Positions 13,602 to 15,941 of a stretch of DNA of 15,941 nucleotides are shown piece by piece. Numbering within the stretch: position 1 is the stretch's first letter; every line of letters begins with the position of its first letter. Source of the DNA: Microbacteriaceae bacterium UBA4731 (GTDB lineage Bacteria; Actinomycetota; Actinomycetes; Actinomycetales; Microbacteriaceae); contig DHJB01000065.1 in NCBI GenBank assembly GCA_002404115.1, forward strand, positions 1-15,941, given 5' to 3'. Below the pieces are notes generated by a model. The model had not been told where the DNA came from. It made no database searches and saw only the letters and a list, made by a program, of their open reading frames with translations. The position numbers and the translations under genes were made by a program.

Positions 13602-13649
13602 CTGTACTGCCGAGCTAACCGCACTGCCGAGCTAGCAGGACTGCCGGCG
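13597..13649 (+). repeat. Hairpin over the uvrB stop codon and 17-nt repeats
   Basis: GTTAGCT (13597-13603, containing the TAG stop) pairs perfectly with AGCTAAC (13613-13619) around a 9-nt loop. The loop and right arm are then repeated at a 17-nt period: ACTGCCGAGCTA occurs at 13606-13617 and 13623-13634, and a third partial ACTGCCG at 13640-13646. It may act as a weak terminator, but there is no T-run. Confidence 0.6.
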
Positions 13650-13687
13650 GAGCGCGCCGGGTGTGAAACGATGTCGGTGGCACTGCA

Positions 13688-13699
13688 TAGACTCGAATG
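13688..13699 (+). promoter_or_regulatory. Leaderless -10 box for uvrA
   Basis: TAGACT (13688-13693), the same hexamer as before uvrB, lies 6 nt before the uvrA GTG (13700). A TGAAAC 18 nt upstream (13664-13669) could be a weak -35. The ATG at 13697 is out of frame. Confidence 0.55.

Positions 13700-15941
<2,242 letters not shown>

Overview
The window is high-GC, densely packed and almost entirely chromosomal housekeeping DNA from an actinobacterium, most likely a member of the Microbacteriaceae. This rests on GC-rich third codon positions, frequent GTG starts, leaderless TANNNT-type promoters, a PdtaR-type REC-ANTAR regulator, and the gene order pyk - pdtaR - polA - rpsA - coaE - uvrB - uvrA. 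The same order, with other genes interspersed, is known from Mycobacterium tuberculosis (Rv1617, Rv1626, Rv1629-1631, Rv1633, Rv1638). Genus cannot be resolved by reading alone.

Layout. Positions 1-996 hold the 3' two thirds of pyruvate kinase and are followed by a terminator hairpin. Positions 1083-1712 hold a small NUDIX hydrolase gene flanked by two copies of an imperfect palindromic repeat, the second of which contains the gene's stop codon. A tRNA-Leu(CAA) gene lies on the minus strand (1753-1838), divergent from the ANTAR response regulator (1877-2482). A bidirectional-looking hairpin separates that regulator from a convergent hotdog-fold thioesterase (2545-2970, minus). DNA polymerase I (3026-5704) follows. 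Next is an apparent three-gene operon (5772-9110): a DUF885 metallopeptidase-like protein, a DUF4166 protein and a TIGR01777/DUF1731 SDR-like epimerase. Ribosomal protein S1 (9219-10676) ends in an 18-bp tandem array and a strong terminator. CoaE (10896-11525), UvrB (11535-13601) and the first 747 codons of UvrA (13700 to window end) complete the window.

How the genes work together. PolA, UvrB and UvrA are nucleotide-excision-repair partners: UvrA and UvrB find the damage and PolA fills the excised gap. S1, tRNA-Leu and CoaE serve translation and coenzyme A supply. Pyruvate kinase serves glycolysis. PdtaR is probably an RNA-binding antiterminator whose kinase lies elsewhere. The function of the DUF885-DUF4166-epimerase operon is unknown.

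The most striking features are not genes. They are an exact 18-bp array that repeats the rpsA stop codon six times in frame; a uniform TAGNNT-N6/7-start-codon arrangement in front of seven genes, indicating leaderless mRNAs; stop codons that double as the -10 hexamer of the next gene; and the palindromic repeat pair around the NUDIX gene. I see no phage, insertion sequence, CRISPR array or recognised defence system. No gene-free stretch exceeds 300 bases.
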